Below are positions 51,347 to 60,872 of a stretch of 64,000 bases of DNA, in pieces (within the stretch, counting starts at the first letter, position 1; every line of letters begins with the position of its first letter). The notes beneath the pieces were generated by a model. The model saw only the letters and a program-made list of their open reading frames with translations. It was not told the origin of the DNA and ran no database searches. The stretch lies in the NCBI GenBank assembly GCA_051209155.1, contig JBPJGB010000001.1, one strand, 5' to 3'. Made by a program: the position numbers and the translations under genes. The DNA is from Actomonas sp051209155. Its GTDB lineage: Bacteria > Verrucomicrobiota > Verrucomicrobiia > Opitutales > Opitutaceae.

Positions 51347-53257
51347 TCAGGCGCGTTGCGCGTGCTGGGCCAGGGTCTGGCGGAGCTCGGCGAGTTTGAC
51401 CGGCTTGGCGATGAACCCGTCCATGCCGGCGAGACGGCAACGTTCCCGTTCCTCGGGCAAGGCGGCGGCGGTGAGGGCGATCACCGGGAGACTCGCGGCG
51501 GCGTGGTGAGGTTCGGTAGCAGAAACGGACGCGCCCCAGGCCCGCAGTTGGCGGGTGGCCTCCCAACCGTCGAGGATCGGCATGTGGCAATCCATCAGCA
51601 CCAGATCGGGCAACGGAGTCGCGTGGCGCAGCGCCTCGAGGGCCTGTTCGCCGTCGATCGCGAGGGTGCAGGTGCAGCCGAGTTCGCGGAGCTGGGCGGC
51701 GAGGATGGTGCGGTTCACGCGGTTGTCCTCCACGAGCAGGATGTGCAACCCGAGCGGCGCGAGTTTCTCGGTGGGACCCGTTTCCCGCGCCGTCGGGGTC
51801 GCCGCCGGGCGCAGCGGCAGGGTGAAGCGAAAAACCGAACCGCGCTCCGGTTCGCTCTCCGCTTCCAGTTTGCCGCCGAGGAGTTCGACCAAGCGGATGC
51901 AGATGGCCAGACCCAGCCCGGTGCCGCCGTAACGGCGGGTGGTGGACGAATCGGCCTGGGTGAAGCGTTCAAAGACCTTGGCCAGGGTGAGCTCATCCAT
52001 GCCGATGCCGGTGTCGTGGATCTCGAAGCGCACGCGGGTCGGGGCGTCGGCGGTGCCGGGCGTTTCCGGCACGACGCGGACGCGAATCTGACCGCCGGCG
52101 GAGGTGAACTTGAGCGCGTTGGAGGCGAGGTTGCTGAGCACCTGGCGGAGGCGGTGCGAGTCGGCCTCGACGTAGGTCGGCAGGTCGTCGGCCAGCTCGA
52201 TGTCGAAGCGAATGTTGTTCTCCGCCGCGCGGGACGCGAAAAGGGCGAGGTTGTCGGTGACCAGTTGGCGCAGGTCGAAGGGATGGTCTTCCAGGGTGAG
52301 TTGGCCGGCTTCGATTTTGGAAAGATCGAGGATGTCACCGAGCAGGCGCAGCAGGAGGTCGCCGGAATGGGCGACGAGGCGCACGCGTTCGGCGGCTTCG
52401 GGCGACAGCGATTCGTCGCGTTGCAGGAGCTCGGCGGTGGCGATCACGCCATTCAGCGGCGTGCGGATCTCGTGACTCATGTTGGCCAGAAACTCACTTT
52501 TCGCGCGGGACGCGGCGTGGGCCTGGTCGGTCGCCGCGGCGAGATCGCGGGTGCGTTGGGCGACGAGTTCCTCGAGCTGGGCGTTCAGAGAGCGGGTTTC
52601 GGCGAGCGCCTCTTCACTGCGGCGATTGGCGGCGGCGATGAGTGAGGTGACCGCCAGACCGAGCAGGAAAATGACGATGATCGCAGCCAAACCGTCGCGC
52701 AGGATGGTGTCGGCGACTTCATGCATGCCCGGGTCAAGGCCTTTGCCGAGGACAACGTAGTGCAGACTCAGGTGCCCCACGATAATCACCGCGAGCACAA
52801 GGTAGGCGGTGCGGCGCGAGGCGAAAACCAAGGTCATCAGCAGGAAGACCAGGTCGACGATGAAGACTTGGAAAACGAGCCCGACCGGTTCGGTGGTGAC
52901 CGGAGCGGCGAAGGTGAAGAGGTGCAGCATGAACACCCCGAGCAGCGCGACCAGGTCGCCGGCCAGCACGAGTTTCCCGCGACGCAAGGCCTGCAGGGAG
53001 GCGACCGCGCCGATGCCGAGGGTTAGGTTGAACAGGATTCGCCCGGGGGTCTGCGGCAGTTGCAGCCACAAGATCTTGGCGATGTTGAGGGGGATGAAGA
53101 GCAACACCCCCAGATCGGCGGCGAAGAGCAGCTTCGCCCGCAGTCGGGCAAACGCACTCTGCTCCTGATAGATGAGGTCGATCCAGCGGGTGAGGTGGGC
53201 AAGGCGCTGCAACATGAGCAGATACGCAGCCAAGGGCACACCGCGAGCGGCGGCCAT
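51347..53257 (-). CDS. Membrane hybrid histidine kinase
   Basis: The ATG at 53257 gives 636 residues. Five to six membrane spans fill residues 45-215. A coiled linker ('LEELVAQRTRDLAAATDQAH') leads to HisKA with 'NMSHEIRTPLNGVIATAELL' (His phosphorylation site), and the ATPase domain has 'NLASNALKFTSAGG', 'DTGIGM' and 'GGTGLGLAICIRLVELLGGK'. The C-terminal receiver domain has 'LLVEDNRVNRTILAAQL', 'LVLMDCHMPILDGWE' (Asp site) and 'IALTAAALPEERERC'. There is no separate output domain, so the signal must pass to another protein. Confidence 0.92.
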   Translation of the reverse strand: MAAARGVPLAAYLLMLQRLAHLTRWIDLIYQEQSAFARLRAKLLFAADLGVLLFIPLNIAKILWLQLPQTPGRILFNLTLGIGAVASLQALRRGKLVLAGDLVALLGVFMLHLFTFAAPVTTEPVGLVFQVFIVDLVFLLMTLVFASRRTAYLVLAVIIVGHLSLHYVVLGKGLDPGMHEVADTILRDGLAAIIVIFLLGLAVTSLIAAANRRSEEALAETRSLNAQLEELVAQRTRDLAAATDQAHAASRAKSEFLANMSHEIRTPLNGVIATAELLQRDESLSPEAAERVRLVAHSGDLLLRLLGDILDLSKIEAGQLTLEDHPFDLRQLVTDNLALFASRAAENNIRFDIELADDLPTYVEADSHRLRQVLSNLASNALKFTSAGGQIRVRVVPETPGTADAPTRVRFEIHDTGIGMDELTLAKVFERFTQADSSTTRRYGGTGLGLAICIRLVELLGGKLEAESEPERGSVFRFTLPLRPAATPTARETGPTEKLAPLGLHILLVEDNRVNRTILAAQLRELGCTCTLAIDGEQALEALRHATPLPDLVLMDCHMPILDGWEATRQLRAWGASVSATEPHHAAASLPVIALTAAALPEERERCRLAGMDGFIAKPVKLAELRQTLAQHAQRA

Positions 53258-53328
53258 TTTCTTCTCAAAGGAATAAACCCTACACCGGGACCCCCCACGT
53301 TCTATTGGGAGGAATCTGCGCGGTCCGC

Positions 53329-54654
53329 TCAGTTGCCGCGCACGTGGGTCGCGGGGTCCTCGGGCACGTAGTTGCCATAAACCGCGTCGCGGAAGCTGTT
53401 GTGGAGCTTGATCTGATCGTAGGGCGTGAGCTGCACGAACATGACGGCGGTGAGGTCGTTGACCGGGTCGATCCAGAAGAGGGTGCTGAAGGCGCCGTCC
53501 CAAAAGAACTCGCCGACCACGCCGTTGTTTTCGTTTTCGTCCACGGGGGTGCCGGTGCGCACGCCCATGTTGACGCCGAAGCCCATCTGGCCGCGTGAAG
53601 GCAGCCACATGCGTTCGGTGATGTGGCCGTCGAGCTGGTTGGTGCCCATGAGCTTCACTGTCTCCGGTTTTAGGATACGCACGCCGTCGAGTTCGCCGCC
53701 GTTGCCCAGCATGCGGGCAAAGCGTTGGTAGTCGTCGATGGTGGAGGTCAGGCCGAATGAGCCCGGGGTCATGGGCCAGTGGTTGAAGTTCATCGACTGA
53801 GCCCGCTCGTCGTCGGTGCGCGTGAGCTCACCGCTGTCGCGATCGTAGCGGTAGGCGACGGCGAAACGGTCGCGCTTTTCCTCGGGCACGTAGTAGCCGG
53901 TGTCGTGCATGCCGAGCGGACCGAGCACGTGCTCCTGCAGGTAGTCGGCAAAGGGCTGGCCGGAAATGCGCTCGATCAAAAACGCCTGAATGTCGCACGA
54001 GATGCCGTAGGCCCAGCGGGTGCCGGGTTGAAAGGCGAGTGGCCGCTGACCCAGCTCGGCGGCCATCTGCTGCAGGGTGTTGGTCCGGCGGCCCGGCGCG
54101 TTCTCGCCGCGCAGCGGCGGCACGCCTTCCATGTTGCCCTCAAACCCGGCGGTGTAGCGCGTGAGGTCGCGGATGGTGAACTTGCGCCGCTGCGGCTCGG
54201 TTTGCACCTGGCCCGTCGCTTCGTCGTAGCCGACGTAGACCTGCATGTCGGCGAACTCCGGCGCGTATTTCTCGACCGGATCATCGAGCTCAAAGGCGCC
54301 TTGTTCCCAGAGGGTCATGAGGGCGACGCCCACGACCGGTTTGGTCATGGAGAAGATGCGCACGATGCTGTCGCGGCTGAAGCGCACGCCGGCCTCGCGG
54401 TCGCGGTAGCCGTATTGTTGGTAATAGACCTCTTCGCCGTCCTCGAAGACGAGCGCCGAGATGCCGGCGACTTTGCCTTCGGCAACGTAACGGGCGAGCG
54501 TGGTGTCGAGACGGTCGCGCGCCGCGTCGGTGATGATGTCGTAGTCGGGCTGGGCGGCGGGAGCGGCCGACACTAGGGCCAGGCTGAAGGCGAGGATGGC
54601 AGGGACCAGCGCCAGGGAGGGGCAGCGAAGGCGAGTCGGGGACAGGAAGCTCAT
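53329..54654 (-). CDS. Secreted beta-lactamase-family serine hydrolase
   Basis: The ATG at 54654 gives 441 residues with a signal peptide ('LALVPAILAFSLALVSAAPA'). The fold pattern is that of class C beta-lactamase and related esterases: the S-x2-K motif in 'RIFSMTKPVVGVALMTLWE', the tyrosine motif at 'WAYGISCDIQAFLIE', and a late 'GVNMGVRTGTP' strand. Many members are esterases or peptidases, not resistance enzymes. It is upstream of the histidine kinase in the same direction. Confidence 0.88.
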   Translation of the reverse strand: MSFLSPTRLRCPSLALVPAILAFSLALVSAAPAAQPDYDIITDAARDRLDTTLARYVAEGKVAGISALVFEDGEEVYYQQYGYRDREAGVRFSRDSIVRIFSMTKPVVGVALMTLWEQGAFELDDPVEKYAPEFADMQVYVGYDEATGQVQTEPQRRKFTIRDLTRYTAGFEGNMEGVPPLRGENAPGRRTNTLQQMAAELGQRPLAFQPGTRWAYGISCDIQAFLIERISGQPFADYLQEHVLGPLGMHDTGYYVPEEKRDRFAVAYRYDRDSGELTRTDDERAQSMNFNHWPMTPGSFGLTSTIDDYQRFARMLGNGGELDGVRILKPETVKLMGTNQLDGHITERMWLPSRGQMGFGVNMGVRTGTPVDENENNGVVGEFFWDGAFSTLFWIDPVNDLTAVMFVQLTPYDQIKLHNSFRDAVYGNYVPEDPATHVRGN

Positions 54655-54833
54655 GAGGAGGCCAGCCAAGCGGTCAATGGGGGCGACGACGAGACTCCCG
54701 CCGCTGAACGTCCGATGCGGGCAAGCGGGAACGATCGGCAAACCGCGGAGGGAGCCGCCGCCGGGCTACGGAGCCCGTGGCAGGGGTGGGTTTGGCCGCG
54801 GATCGCGCCGGATGAACGGGCGGGTTTCTCCGG

Positions 54834-56639
54834 CTAAGCTTTGGGTGGGGATTCGTCGTTGGCGGTTTGCTTCAGTTCGGCGGTCACGGACTCCACGGCT
54901 TCGCCAATCTTGTGGTCGTGGCGCACGTCACGGAGCCGGGCACTCACGGCCTCCTCGACATAGGACTCGTGCGAGAGGCCGATGTAGAGCGACAGCACGA
55001 TCAGGAGGAGGACGAAGGCAAAGGGCAGTCCGGTGGTCACCGCGGCCGTTTGCAGGATGGTGAGGCCGCCGCCCATGAGGAGCACCGCGGCGACGACGCC
55101 CTCCATCACGGCCCAGAAGACGCGCTGCGGGACCGGGGAGTCCAGCTTGCCGCCGGAGGTGAGGTGGTCGACGACCAGCGAACCGGAGTCGGAGGACGTG
55201 ACGAAGAACACCGTCACCAGGATGATGCCGGCCAGGCTCAGCACCCAACTGATCGGGAAGTGCTCAAACATGGCGAAGAGCGCGGTGGCGACGTTCTCGT
55301 TGACGGAGCTGAGGATGTCGGCGGCGCCGGACATTTGCAGCGAGATGGCCGATCCGCCGAAGACCGACATCCAGATGAAGGACAGCAGGCTGGGCACGAT
55401 CATCACGCCGAGGATGAACTCCCGCACGGTGCGGCCTTTGGAAATGCGGGCGATGAACATGCCGACGAAGGGCGACCAAGAAATCCACCAGGCCCAGTAG
55501 AAGACGGTCCAGCTGCCCTGCCAGTTGGTGTCGCGGAAGGTTTCGGTCCAGAGGCTCATCTGGGCGAAGTTTTCGAGGTAGAAACCGAGGCTCTGGGTGA
55601 AGCCACTGAGGATGAAGATGGTCGGGCCGACGATGAGCACGAAGAGCATGAGCAGGGCGGCCAGGCCCATGTTGAGCTCGGAGAGGAACTTCACGCCCTT
55701 GTCGAGGCCGGTGACCACGGACATCGTGGCCAGGGCGGTGATGCCGGCGATGAGTCCGATCTGCACCCCGGGGCTGATGGTGATGCCGAAGAGGTGGTTG
55801 AGGCCGGCGTTGACCTGGGCGACACCAAGGCCGAGCGAGGTGGCCAGGCCCATGAGGGTGGCGAGCACGGAAAGGATATCGATCACGTTGCCCCAGAACC
55901 CGTAGATGCGGTCGCCGAGGAGCGGGTGGAAGATCGAGCGGATGGTGAGGGGCAGGCCGCGATTGTAGGAAAAGAACGCGAGCCCGAGCGCGACGATGGC
56001 GTAGATCGCCCAGGGGTGCAGGCCCCAGTGGAAAAAGGTCGTGCCCATCGCGGCCTGGGCGGCTTCGGGGGTGCCGCCCTCGATGCCGCCGAACATTGGT
56101 GATGGAGCGGCGAAGTGAAACATGGGTTCACCCACGCTCCAGAACATCAGGCCGATGCCCATGCCGGCACTCAGCAGCATGGCATACCAGGCCTGGGTGC
56201 TGAACTCGGGACGGGCCTCCTTGCCGCCGATGCGGATGCGCCCGAGTTTGCTGAAGGCGAAAAAGGCGCAGGCGGCGATGAAGACGTTCGCGGCGAGAAT
56301 GAAGAACCAGCCGAAGGTGGCGGAGATCCAGGCCAGGAAGCCGCTGGCGAGCTCGGCGGCCCGTTCGTGGAACATCAGCGACAGGGTGATGAAGACGGCC
56401 AACAGAAAGACGGAGGTCACGGTTACCTCGGGATGGATGTCGAAGCCGAAGCGGTTCCAGTTGCCGGCGCCGGGTTCGCGGGCGGGCTTGCCGTCGAGCA
56501 GGGTGGCGGTGGGACGGATCTGCAGACCGCGGAATTGCTCCCGTTCCTGGATGGCCTTTTCCCGGGCCACCTTCTCCGCGTGGCGGAGTTTTTCGGCCAG
56601 GGTGCGCTTGGTTTTCTCAGTCTTGGGCGGTGATTTCAT
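54834..56639 (-). CDS. BCCT-family betaine/choline/carnitine transporter
   Basis: This 601-residue protein has twelve membrane spans. BCCT signatures: 'AMLLSAGMGIGLMFWSVGEP' (the glycine-rich GMGIG) and 'WQGSWTVFYWAWWISWSPFV' with the Trp box, then 'FVTSSDSGSLVVDHL'. The N-terminal 75 residues are charged and coiled. It imports quaternary amines such as glycine betaine by Na+ or H+ symport. It lies 60 bp downstream of the porin gene and is probably in the same operon. Confidence 0.95.
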   Translation of the reverse strand: MKSPPKTEKTKRTLAEKLRHAEKVAREKAIQEREQFRGLQIRPTATLLDGKPAREPGAGNWNRFGFDIHPEVTVTSVFLLAVFITLSLMFHERAAELASGFLAWISATFGWFFILAANVFIAACAFFAFSKLGRIRIGGKEARPEFSTQAWYAMLLSAGMGIGLMFWSVGEPMFHFAAPSPMFGGIEGGTPEAAQAAMGTTFFHWGLHPWAIYAIVALGLAFFSYNRGLPLTIRSIFHPLLGDRIYGFWGNVIDILSVLATLMGLATSLGLGVAQVNAGLNHLFGITISPGVQIGLIAGITALATMSVVTGLDKGVKFLSELNMGLAALLMLFVLIVGPTIFILSGFTQSLGFYLENFAQMSLWTETFRDTNWQGSWTVFYWAWWISWSPFVGMFIARISKGRTVREFILGVMIVPSLLSFIWMSVFGGSAISLQMSGAADILSSVNENVATALFAMFEHFPISWVLSLAGIILVTVFFVTSSDSGSLVVDHLTSGGKLDSPVPQRVFWAVMEGVVAAVLLMGGGLTILQTAAVTTGLPFAFVLLLIVLSLYIGLSHESYVEEAVSARLRDVRHDHKIGEAVESVTAELKQTANDESPPKA

Positions 56640-56699
56640 AAAGTGTGCTGGTTTTTTGGATACGGTGGGGGGCGACGGCCGGGCCGGGACCGGGCGACT

Positions 56700-58058
56700 T
56701 CAGAAGTAGTAGCCGAGGTTGAAGTTGTAGCGGACGAGCCAGCGGGCATTGGGGTTGGCGCCGAAGCGGCTGTTGAAGCCGCCGAGGTTGCCCACGAAGT
56801 CGTTGCCGTTGGAGCGGGCCATCTCGGTGTAGATATACCAGCCGCCGCGGGCCCAGGCGGCGCCGAGGGTGAGGAGATCGCTGTCGTGGAAGCCGGCCGC
56901 GCGCTTCCGGATCGAGCTGTATTCGAAATAGGGGACGACGTAATCGAGCCAGGCGATCGCGGGCGTATCGAGGTGGTAGCTGAGCGAGACCGCGCCGAGC
57001 CAGGCTTCGGCGGCCATGGTGGAGGGGAAATCGTAGGCGCCGAACTGCACCAGCTCGTCGGTGCCCAGCGGCTGGGCGGCGTCGACGTCGTAGCGATAGG
57101 TGGTCAACTGGGTGGCCAGCGTCCAGTTGTCCCAATGCGCGGTGGGGTGGACCGAGAAGGCGGTGTGGTGGCCGTCGCTCTGCGGGCCATAGCTGTGCAG
57201 TTGGCCAAACTGGGCGGAGACACCGACGTCGAAGCTCACCTCGCCGACGGTGAAATGCCGGATGGCGCGGGCGTTGATCTGGTTGCGCTCGGCGTATCCC
57301 TGACCGGATTCGTTGACCACGTCGTAGGAGTAGCGCGCGCTGTCGCGGGTGGAGCCCGACCAGGAGCCTTCGTCGGACAGGTAGTAGGCGAGGTCGAAGT
57401 CCCACTCGCCGCGCGAGCCGCTGTATTTGACGCCCAAGTCCATGTCATCGGCCAGGCCCACGTAGTAGTGCTGGTCGAAGAACCAACTCTGCGACAGGCC
57501 GTAGGGCCCGGGACCGAAGGGCACGCGGTTGACCCCGACCTGCAGCGTGTCGCCGCCCTCGAACGCGTAGCCGACCCAGCCGGTGTGCAGGAAGTGGTAG
57601 CTGTCGTTGCCGTAGTAGCCCTCGAGGAAGCGGTATTCGGCCTTGGCGCGCCAGGGACCGCGGGCGAAGTCGGCGTTGAGGCGAAAGATGTCGAGGGCAA
57701 CCGTGCCGTTGCCGGCGGCGTCGGCCACGGTGGCCGGGCTGTTGTCGGCGTAGTCGCCGAAATAATAGTTCACCCGCACGGCGCCGCCGATGCTCAGTCC
57801 ATCGAGCAGGGGAAAGAGCGGAGTGGTATCCGGTTCCGCCGGCGCGGTTGTCGCCGCGGGAGCCGGCGCAATCTGGTCTTCCGCAGCGCGGCGGGCGGCG
57901 AGCTCGGCCTGGGCGGCGCGCAATTCCTCCTGCAGGCGGGCGACCTCGGCCTCGAGCGCGGTGAGCTCGGCCGCCGGTGCGTTCTGGGCCGGCAGCGGCG
58001 ACCCCAGGACGGTGAGCAGCAGGCAGGAAAACAGCGTGAGATGACGGAAAGTTCTCAT
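56700..58058 (-). CDS. Outer-membrane porin with N-terminal coiled coil
   Basis: A 452-residue protein with a signal peptide ('LTLFSCLLLTVLGSPLPAQ'). Residues 30-60 form a short coiled coil ('LTALEAEVARLQEELRAAQA'), then an Ala/Pro linker. From 80 on there are alternating amphipathic strands ending in aromatic 'VRYNFNLGYYF', with Phe as the last residue, as required for beta-barrel assembly. The barrel is of the phosphate/general porin type. Placed directly in front of BCCT, it may supply the betaine route through the outer membrane. Confidence 0.85.
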   Translation of the reverse strand: MRTFRHLTLFSCLLLTVLGSPLPAQNAPAAELTALEAEVARLQEELRAAQAELAARRAAEDQIAPAPAATTAPAEPDTTPLFPLLDGLSIGGAVRVNYYFGDYADNSPATVADAAGNGTVALDIFRLNADFARGPWRAKAEYRFLEGYYGNDSYHFLHTGWVGYAFEGGDTLQVGVNRVPFGPGPYGLSQSWFFDQHYYVGLADDMDLGVKYSGSRGEWDFDLAYYLSDEGSWSGSTRDSARYSYDVVNESGQGYAERNQINARAIRHFTVGEVSFDVGVSAQFGQLHSYGPQSDGHHTAFSVHPTAHWDNWTLATQLTTYRYDVDAAQPLGTDELVQFGAYDFPSTMAAEAWLGAVSLSYHLDTPAIAWLDYVVPYFEYSSIRKRAAGFHDSDLLTLGAAWARGGWYIYTEMARSNGNDFVGNLGGFNSRFGANPNARWLVRYNFNLGYYF

Positions 58059-58367
58059 TTGTATGTAGGAACCGGATACAATCCGATCCGAAGCGCCGGC
58101 TCCGCGCGGGGGCCCGGTGCAGGGAGACGGAGGTCCGCCGGTTTTGCTTGTTCGCCTGGGTTCCCGGAATCCTCGGGGTCAGTGTTGAACACCGCCTCGT
58201 CGTAGGTTGCTGACGGTTGGGCATGCGCCCTGTTCAGCAGGCAAGAAATCGGACCGGGAGAATATGTTGAAGGGCTGAAAGGTAAGGCGAATACGCGGTT
58301 TTCGCGTGGCGGTGAGACTCGGTCAGCCTTCGCGGTGGGGCAACCCTGCAATTCCCCGCGTGGCGAA
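58059..58367. other. Intergenic region upstream of the porin
   Basis: This 309-bp stretch holds the porin promoter and leader. An open frame of 98 residues on the minus strand ends against the porin start but has no supported start or family. No strong hairpin or operator was recognised. Confidence 0.4.
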
Positions 58368-59900
58368 TCAGCCGCTACTCTCCAGCCGGGTGTCGCCGGC
58401 CTGACCGTGCTCGTCGGACGCGAGATGCCAGCGCGTCGTGGTGATTTGGTCCAGAAACGCCTCGTCGTGACTCACCAGCAGCAGCGCGCAGGGGCAGTCG
58501 GCCAGGGCCTCCTCCAGACAAAGGATGCTGGGCAGGTCCATGTGATTGGTGGGCTCGTCCATGACGATGAGATGCGGACCGCGCACGATGCCGAGCGCGA
58601 GCAGGAGTTTGCGGACTTCGCCGGGGCTGGGCAGGGCGCTTTCCAAGAGGCGACCGGGGCGCGAGCCGAGCCGGCTGATCGTGGTCATGACGCGCCCCTG
58701 TTCGGCATTGGGCAGGCGTTTGACCTCTTCCAACAATGCCTGCGAGGCCTCCGCCGAAACTTCCTGCGGCACGCTCACGAGTTTGTCGGGCGGCACCTGC
58801 ACATGGGCGAGCGCGTGGCGAATGAGGGTGCTCTTGCCGAAACCGTTGGGGCCGGTGAGCGCGATGCGGCTGGTGCCGCTGATCGCCAGCTCGGGGAAGC
58901 GCAGGACGCGACCGTCGTCGCCCAGCGGCAGTTCGCCGGCGGGTAGGCGGAGCAGGAAATCGCGCGGCATGAACGAGGCGCCGTCGACCCAGATGCCGGT
59001 CTCGTAGCGTTTCCTGACGGTGAGGTCGGCGCGCTGTGCGGATACTTTGGATACACGCTGATTCATTTGCGCCACCATGCGGCCGGCGTAGGCGTCCTTG
59101 CCGGTCACGCGCGCGAGCCCGCGCGCGGCGCGGCCGTCGTGATCGTGCATGGGGTTGATCTTGTGCTTCTGTTGGGAGCCCCGCATGGCGGCGGCCTTTT
59201 GGTCAGCGACCACGCGGCGGCGCTGGGCCTCGGCCTTGAGTCGGCGCTCGGTCTGGCGCAGGGCGTCGTTGGCGGATTGCGCGGCGATCTCCTCCTTGTC
59301 CTGCTCGGCCAGCGCGGCGGTCACCCCGCCAGGGCGGAGCACGGCGGACGGTGGGTCGATGAGCAGGCATTGCGCGCAAAGTTCATCGAGCAGGCGTCGA
59401 TCGTGGCTCACCAGCAGGCCGATGCCGGTGAACTCGGTCAGCACGCGCACCAGCAGGCGACGGGCATCGGCGTCGATGTGGTTGGTCGGCTCATCGAGCG
59501 CGAGCACGGCCGGTTCGCGCCACAGGGCGACGGCGATCTGGGCGCGTTTGCGTTCGCCGTGACTGAGCGTCGACCAGCGCTCGGGCCAATCCTCGCTCAC
59601 GCGCAGGCGGGCCTTGAGCGCGGTGGCGTCGGGTGCCCACACGAAGTCTTCGAGCATCTCCGGCGGGTCGTCGGTGCGTTGCGCGACGTAGAGCGCGAGA
59701 CCACGCCGTTGCACCGAGCCGGTCTGGGCTTCGAGCGCGCCGGTGGCGACTTTGAGCAGGGTCGTTTTGCCGGCGCCGTTGGGTCCGACGATGCCGGTCC
59801 AGCGAGCCGGAAACTGCACCGTGAGATCGGTGAACAGCGGCGCCGTCATGCCCGCATGGGCAAACTCGACCGACTGCAAAACCAACTGGGACGACGCCAT
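58368..59900 (-). CDS. ABC-F ATPase with atypical second signature
   Basis: The ATG at 59900 gives 510 residues. Two ATPase domains: the first has 'GPNGAGKTTLLK', the signature 'LSHGERKRAQIAVAL' and 'LALDEPTNHID'; the second has 'GPNGFGKSTLIR', an unusual signature 'PSPGEVRKLLLAL', and 'VMDEPTNHMD'. The linker ('AEAQRRRVVADQKAAAMRGS') is long and basic as in ABC-F proteins, which act on ribosomes rather than as transporters. No membrane segment is present. Confidence 0.9.
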   Translation of the reverse strand: MASSQLVLQSVEFAHAGMTAPLFTDLTVQFPARWTGIVGPNGAGKTTLLKVATGALEAQTGSVQRRGLALYVAQRTDDPPEMLEDFVWAPDATALKARLRVSEDWPERWSTLSHGERKRAQIAVALWREPAVLALDEPTNHIDADARRLLVRVLTEFTGIGLLVSHDRRLLDELCAQCLLIDPPSAVLRPGGVTAALAEQDKEEIAAQSANDALRQTERRLKAEAQRRRVVADQKAAAMRGSQQKHKINPMHDHDGRAARGLARVTGKDAYAGRMVAQMNQRVSKVSAQRADLTVRKRYETGIWVDGASFMPRDFLLRLPAGELPLGDDGRVLRFPELAISGTSRIALTGPNGFGKSTLIRHALAHVQVPPDKLVSVPQEVSAEASQALLEEVKRLPNAEQGRVMTTISRLGSRPGRLLESALPSPGEVRKLLLALGIVRGPHLIVMDEPTNHMDLPSILCLEEALADCPCALLLVSHDEAFLDQITTTRWHLASDEHGQAGDTRLESSG

Positions 59901-60000
59901 GCCGCGGCATGCTGAAGACGTGCCCTGCGCAGGCAATCGCAGATGGCGTTCGCTCTCGGCTTGGCGACGGCGGTCACGTGGATTTGCCTCGCGGTCCTAC

Positions 60001-60690
60001 ATGTCGTCCGTCGCCGCTGAAACCCTCGAAGTCCGTCCACTTAAGCAACCGCGCAAGGTGCTGTCCGCCGCCGGGGCGGTGCTGGATGTGCCGGACGGTT
60101 GGGCGCTGCTGTTGCCGGGTGACGCGGCGCTGAGTCGGCGGATCAAAGCCGACGGCCCGTCGTGGACCGTGATCGAATTGAAAGGCCGCAAACGTTTTTC
60201 GCACGGCATTTGGGCGCCGGCCGACCGGATCGAGTCACTGCGCTCGGCCCTCGCAGCGGAGCGGGCCGATCCCGCCTATGCGCGCAAACTTGAGGCCGGT
60301 CGCGCGCGCCGAGCCGTGGCGGAAGCGAATTACCAGGAGGACTTTCGTGGCGCGGTGTTGGCTTACCTGGACTTTCATCCGCGCTACCAGCTCGTGGCTC
60401 GCGAATTGGCCGAGCGCATCGCGGCGCATGCGACTCCGGTGGGCAGCGGCACGGTGGCGCGCACGCAACGCATCCCGATCGACCAGCGCGCCGAAGCCGC
60501 GACCATCGCGTGGATGCGACACCAGACGACCGGCTACGATTCGATGTCGATCGCCCGCATCAAAGGCGAACGTCGCGCGGTGCGCCGCGAGTTGGCGCAT
60601 CGTTCCAAACAGCTGCTCGCCCGCTACCGTGAAGGTGCGCCGATCGACGTGACGCGTTGTCCGCTCCACGCGGCGTTGCGGCGACGGTAG
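60001..60690 (+). CDS. DUF2293 protein
   Basis: The ATG at 60001 gives 229 residues. The C-terminal part, 'QRAEAATIAWMRHQTTGYDS', 'ARIKGERRAVRRELAHRSKQ', matches the DUF2293 pattern (Y-D-x3-A-x7-R-x4-R). It is divergent from the ABC-F gene and converges with the helicase gene. Function unknown; the sequence is basic and may bind nucleic acid. Confidence 0.78.
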   Translation: MSSVAAETLEVRPLKQPRKVLSAAGAVLDVPDGWALLLPGDAALSRRIKADGPSWTVIELKGRKRFSHGIWAPADRIESLRSALAAERADPAYARKLEAGRARRAVAEANYQEDFRGAVLAYLDFHPRYQLVARELAERIAAHATPVGSGTVARTQRIPIDQRAEAATIAWMRHQTTGYDSMSIARIKGERRAVRRELAHRSKQLLARYREGAPIDVTRCPLHAALRRR

Positions 60691-60784
60691 GAGCGAACGC
60701 CAAGGTCTCCGCCCGCCAGCCGCGCGACTCCTCCAAGGCCTCCGCTTTGCTGAACCTTTCCCCCGGTCCGCCGCGTTCAGGTCA

Positions 60785-60807
60785 CAATGTTCGTATTACG
60801 AACATTG
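60785..60807. repeat. 23-bp perfect palindrome between convergent genes
   Basis: Arms CAATGTTCGTA and its complement flank one T; the core is TTCG TATTA CGAA. It lies between the 3' ends of the DUF2293 and helicase genes, so it is not a typical promoter site. It shares the TATTA centre with the TGTCACC palindromes, but its arms differ. Confidence 0.7.
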
Positions 60808-60872
60808 GGTGAGGCAGGTTGCTGTGTTTTGAGTCGGCTGGTTTTGGGGGCCGATGCGGAACCAGGGCGGAT

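Noticed and set aside
49250..52645. A 1131-residue open frame antisense to the ADOP permease and histidine kinase
   Set aside because: It covers parts of two clear genes on the other strand and reads as Gly/Glu/Arg-rich shadow sequence.
58055..58351. A 98-residue open frame upstream of the porin
   Set aside because: Pro-rich, without a signal peptide or family, and it overlaps the porin start; more likely leader DNA.
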